Source: Deltaproteobacteria bacterium
GTDB taxonomy: Bacteria; Desulfobacterota_B; Binatia; UBA9968
Reading direction: 5' to 3'
DNA length: 7,719 nucleotides
Assembly: GCA_027297485.1 (NCBI GenBank)
Contig: JAPUHZ010000228.1
Span: forward strand, 1 to 7,719
In this document: positions 6,180 through 7,719 of the stretch, in pieces
Layout: each line of letters begins with the position of its first letter
How positions within the stretch are numbered: position 1 is the first letter of the stretch
Translations under genes and position numbers: made by a program
The notes under the pieces: model-generated
What the model was told of the DNA's origin: nothing
Databases searched by the model: none
Seen by the model: the letters and a program-made list of their open reading frames with translations, nothing else

Positions 6180-6246
6180 AAACAGCCTCCGATGATAAGC
6201 AAAGCATACCCCATTGGCGATCTTCTGTCTAACTCGATACCGCTGA

Positions 6247-6348
6247 GTGCGGGATGAGCCGCCGGAACCGGAGCGCGCTTGCGCACACGGGGTAATGGAT
6301 ATTTTCCATTGAATGTTTTATTCATCTACGAAAGCCTGACCCTCTGGC
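6247..6348. repeat. Dispersed ~100-base repeat, copy 2
   Basis: A well-preserved copy: GTGCGGGATGAGCCGCCGG, then GAGCGCGCTTGCGC, AATGGATATTTTCCATT and TGAATGTTTTATTCA, ending GCCTGACCCTCTGGCC. Both internal hairpins (AATGGA/TCCATT and TGAAT/ATTCA) are intact. It lies between the hicB start and the DUF5615 stop. On the minus strand GTTAGAC follows at 6227-6233, which resembles an integron core site, but no matching partner is present at the other end. Confidence 0.85.
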
Positions 6349-6408
6349 CCCCTTTGCGGCCTTCTCCCCCTTCCAAAGACACGTCAAGAGCTAAGAGCGG
6401 ACTTGATC

Positions 6409-6729
6409 CTATGGGATACTCACTTCTTTGAAACTCCCCGGCGAAGTGGCATCAAGGGCTTGTTTGATTGCTGTTGCAGCTTTCTCAATGCGAGTCCAAC
6501 TGGTGGATGACAGCACGATGATTGCGATTCTCAGCCCACCGAGGTTTTGCTGATCGCTCAGGTTCCTGTCAGTAGTGACAAAAACTTCGAAGCCTTCCCG
6601 CTCTGCCGCCGCCAGCAACTCGCCGTTCGTCAACGTACTCCAACCCCGCTCAAAAGCTGTTTCGACTTGATGAGAATTCAGGAGCTTGCGCAGGGGTACT
6701 GGTGTCCCCTGATCGAAGAGAATGCGCAC
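6409..6729 (-). CDS. DUF5615 PIN-like toxin (VapC45-like family)
   Basis: The 106-residue product matches the DUF5615 PIN-like fold, found in toxin-antitoxin pairs with DUF433 proteins and thought to be ribonucleases. Acidic residues typical of the group are visible: D7 in ILFDQGTP, the Glu pair in NGELLAAAE (about 36-44), and D54 in VTTDRNLSDQQNL (about 51-63). The late strand IAIIVLSS precedes a C-terminal helix. It starts with a GTG directly after the DUF433 stop (TGAGTG, no gap), so it should be translated by coupling. It ends at TAG 6409, about 60 bases short of repeat copy 2. The RNase role is inferred from the family, and its target is unknown. Confidence 0.85.
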   Translation of the reverse strand: MRILFDQGTPVPLRKLLNSHQVETAFERGWSTLTNGELLAAAEREGFEVFVTTDRNLSDQQNLGGLRIAIIVLSSTSWTRIEKAATAIKQALDATSPGSFKEVSIP

Positions 6730-6957
6730 TCAGGCAACCTGGGGTGCAGCTAAGCTTTTAGCCGCATGGTCAAGAACCTCACGTACCTGTTCGATGGTGA
6801 CGCCAGGGAACCACTCTATAAACTGAGTGATCTGGATACCATCTTCGAGGTTCTCAAAAAGAGCCGAGACCGGAACGCGCGTGCCGCGAAATACCCATCC
6901 ACCACTTACTCGCTGCGGATCACGCTCGACCGCTGAACAAGCCGACCAATCTAACAT
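6730..6957 (-). CDS. DUF433 antitoxin (VapB45-like)
   Basis: The 75-residue protein is a DUF433 family member, a compact helix-turn-helix-type antitoxin. The conserved core is seen as R14-DPQRVSGGWVFRGTRVPVSALFENL and FIEWFPGVTIEQVREVLDHA, which matches the usual D-P-x-x-x-x-G-x-P/W-x-x-x-G-T-R-(V/I)-P-V layout. It should neutralise the downstream DUF5615 protein and may repress the pair. ATG at 6957 has AGGA about seven bases upstream. The stop abuts the GTG of the toxin gene. The pair is flanked by repeat copies 2 and 3 and carries no other gene. Confidence 0.88.
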   Translation of the reverse strand: MLDWSACSAVERDPQRVSGGWVFRGTRVPVSALFENLEDGIQITQFIEWFPGVTIEQVREVLDHAAKSLAAPQVA

Positions 6958-7006
6958 GGCATTATCCTAGCCCTGATAGCCCAACGATTCAAGGCACAGC
7001 TAACGG

Positions 7007-7110
7007 GATGCGGAATGAGCCGCCGGACCTAAAGCGCGCTTGCGCGCACGGGGTAATAAATATTTTCCATTGAATGCTTTATTCATCTATGCAAACCTGA
7101 TTCTCTGGCC
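7007..7110. repeat. Dispersed ~100-base repeat, copy 3
   Basis: Closest to copy 2: ATGAGCCGCCGGACC, AGCGCGCTTGCGCGCACGGG, TTTTCCATTGAATGCTTTAT and TTCTCTGGCC. GCGCGC/GCGCGC and TGAAT/ATTCA can pair; the AATGGA arm has decayed to AATAAA. The right end of the repeat supplies the last codons and stop of the HEPN gene on the minus strand. Confidence 0.85.
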
Positions 7111-7599
7111 CTCAGAATTCTGTTCGCAGTAGGGACGTAATATATATACCAGCCTATTTGCGGCCCGCTCGAGAAAGGAAACATCCGGAAGTATATAACC
7201 TGTTCCTAGTTCCAATCGGGAATACTGAAACCTTCTTTGTAGGTAGGGTTTGCTCAGCACCATGATCGCACCGCGATCGCGAGGATACAAATAAATCTCT
7301 TGACGTAGACAATGTTCATCGGCTGTCTTCAATAGAAATCGTAGGTCGTGACCATAAGGTTTCCTACTGAGCTTCCCAATAGGTATTCCTCGCCCCAGAA
7401 GAAAGGCTTTTAAAGACAATTCGATCGACTGACCGAATAGGTAGAACACTGGCTCAAGGTAAGGGCCGTTACCAATATCACACTTGACCACTGCCCCTGC
7501 TCTCGCAAATGCCTTCGCGTAATTCCAAAAGTCTAACGGTATGCTCTTGGCAAATTGCTTTCCTCTCTCTCCTGCATTGTAACTCCTCAATCTCCTCAT
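7087..7599 (-). CDS. HEPN-domain protein, possible RNase toxin
   Basis: The protein (about 170 residues from the ATG at 7599) has HEPN-type features: an N-terminal PLDFWNYAKAFARAG, the helix SIELSLKAFLLGRGIPI, and then RKPYGHDLRFLL, containing an Rx4H motif of the kind that forms the active site in HEPN ribonucleases. HEPN proteins are common in toxin-antitoxin and defence loci, often with a nucleotidyltransferase (MNT) partner, but no partner is present here. The start is unsure. An in-frame ATG at 7647 lies deep inside repeat copy 4 and the one at 7599 lies exactly at its edge; neither has a good Shine-Dalgarno. The last eight codons (about 7087-7110) lie in repeat copy 3. It may be an intact gene, or one whose ends were remade by repeat insertion. 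Confidence 0.7.
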   Translation of the reverse strand: MRRLRSYNAGERGKQFAKSIPLDFWNYAKAFARAGAVVKCDIGNGPYLEPVFYLFGQSIELSLKAFLLGRGIPIGKLSRKPYGHDLRFLLKTADEHCLRQEIYLYPRDRGAIMVLSKPYLQRRFQYSRLELGTGYILPDVSFLERAANRLVYILRPYCEQNSEGQRIRFA

Positions 7600-7692
7600 A
7601 AAGCCGCCGGACCAGGAGCGCGCTTGCTCGTACCGAGCGACAGACATTTTCCATTAAATGCTTTATTCATTTATGCAAGCCTGACCCTCTAC
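7597..7692. repeat. Dispersed ~100-base repeat, copy 4
   Basis: It shares AAGCCGCCGGACC, GGAGCGCGCTTGC, TTTTCCATTAAATGCTTTAT and AAGCCTGACCCTCT with the other copies. The middle has diverged: GCTCGTACCGAGC gives a new perfect hairpin, while AATGGA/TCCATT is lost. The left edge coincides with the ATG at 7599 of the HEPN gene. The last 27 bases of the window beyond it hold nothing recognisable. Confidence 0.8.
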
Positions 7693-7719
7693 CTCCCGTC
7701 AGTCAGACTCTTTTCCGTT

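Noticed and set aside
5583..7692. Canonical integron attC sites
   Set aside because: GTTAGAC beside copy 2 and GTTAGCT beside copy 3 resemble core sites, but copies 1 and 4 have none. No complementary RYYYAAC stands at the other end, and the repeats do not fold end to end.
5583..7692. CRISPR array
   Set aside because: Spacing of roughly 580-760 bases with genes between, and ~100-base diverged copies, do not fit short repeats with uniform spacers.

Overview
The window is bacterial DNA of middling G+C. It suggests a Gram-negative-type cell, because it carries an RlpA lipoprotein with a SPOR domain, an LACTB2-type metallo-hydrolase and a membrane desaturase. I cannot name the lineage. An uncultured group such as NC10/Methylomirabilota, Nitrospirota or a deltaproteobacterial relative would fit, but this is a weak guess.

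Positions 1-2192 hold a conserved housekeeping block on the minus strand, in transcription order yebC, ruvC, ruvA. yebC and ruvC are coupled through a TGATG junction. ruvC and ruvA are 107 bases apart, and that gap holds a degenerate 7-base tandem repeat. No ruvB is recognisable in the 181 bases after ruvA. A divergent intergenic region with a perfect TATAAT separates yebC from rlpA on the plus strand (2320-3039), a septal peptidoglycan hydrolase-type lipoprotein. A second heptad tract follows rlpA, then about 550 bases (3101-3656) with no convincing gene but several strong hairpins.

Positions 3657-5406 carry two stand-alone minus-strand genes: an MBL-fold hydrolase with a C-terminal helical/winged-helix extension, and a three-His-box acyl-lipid/acyl-CoA desaturase. 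The desaturase has a plausible promoter, and a near-perfect 25-base inverted repeat sits at its expected transcription start.

From 5582 to the end the window changes character. Four same-direction copies of a roughly 100-base repeat (starting near 5583, 6247, 7007 and 7597) separate three minus-strand units. These are hicB-hicA, a DUF433/DUF5615 (VapBC-like) pair, and a HEPN-domain gene with an Rx4H motif. The layout is cassette-like: one toxin-antitoxin-type module per repeat interval, repeat and genes always in the same relative direction. The repeats do not have canonical integron attC ends. The hicA toxin was found by reading the minus strand below hicB. It is interrupted by an in-frame amber codon at codon 16, so the hicBA module looks inactivated on the toxin side. 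The HEPN gene begins at one repeat copy and takes its last codons from another.

The most interesting part is this repeat-delimited toxin-antitoxin array. The heptad tracts, the palindrome before the desaturase gene and the structured gene-free region come next.
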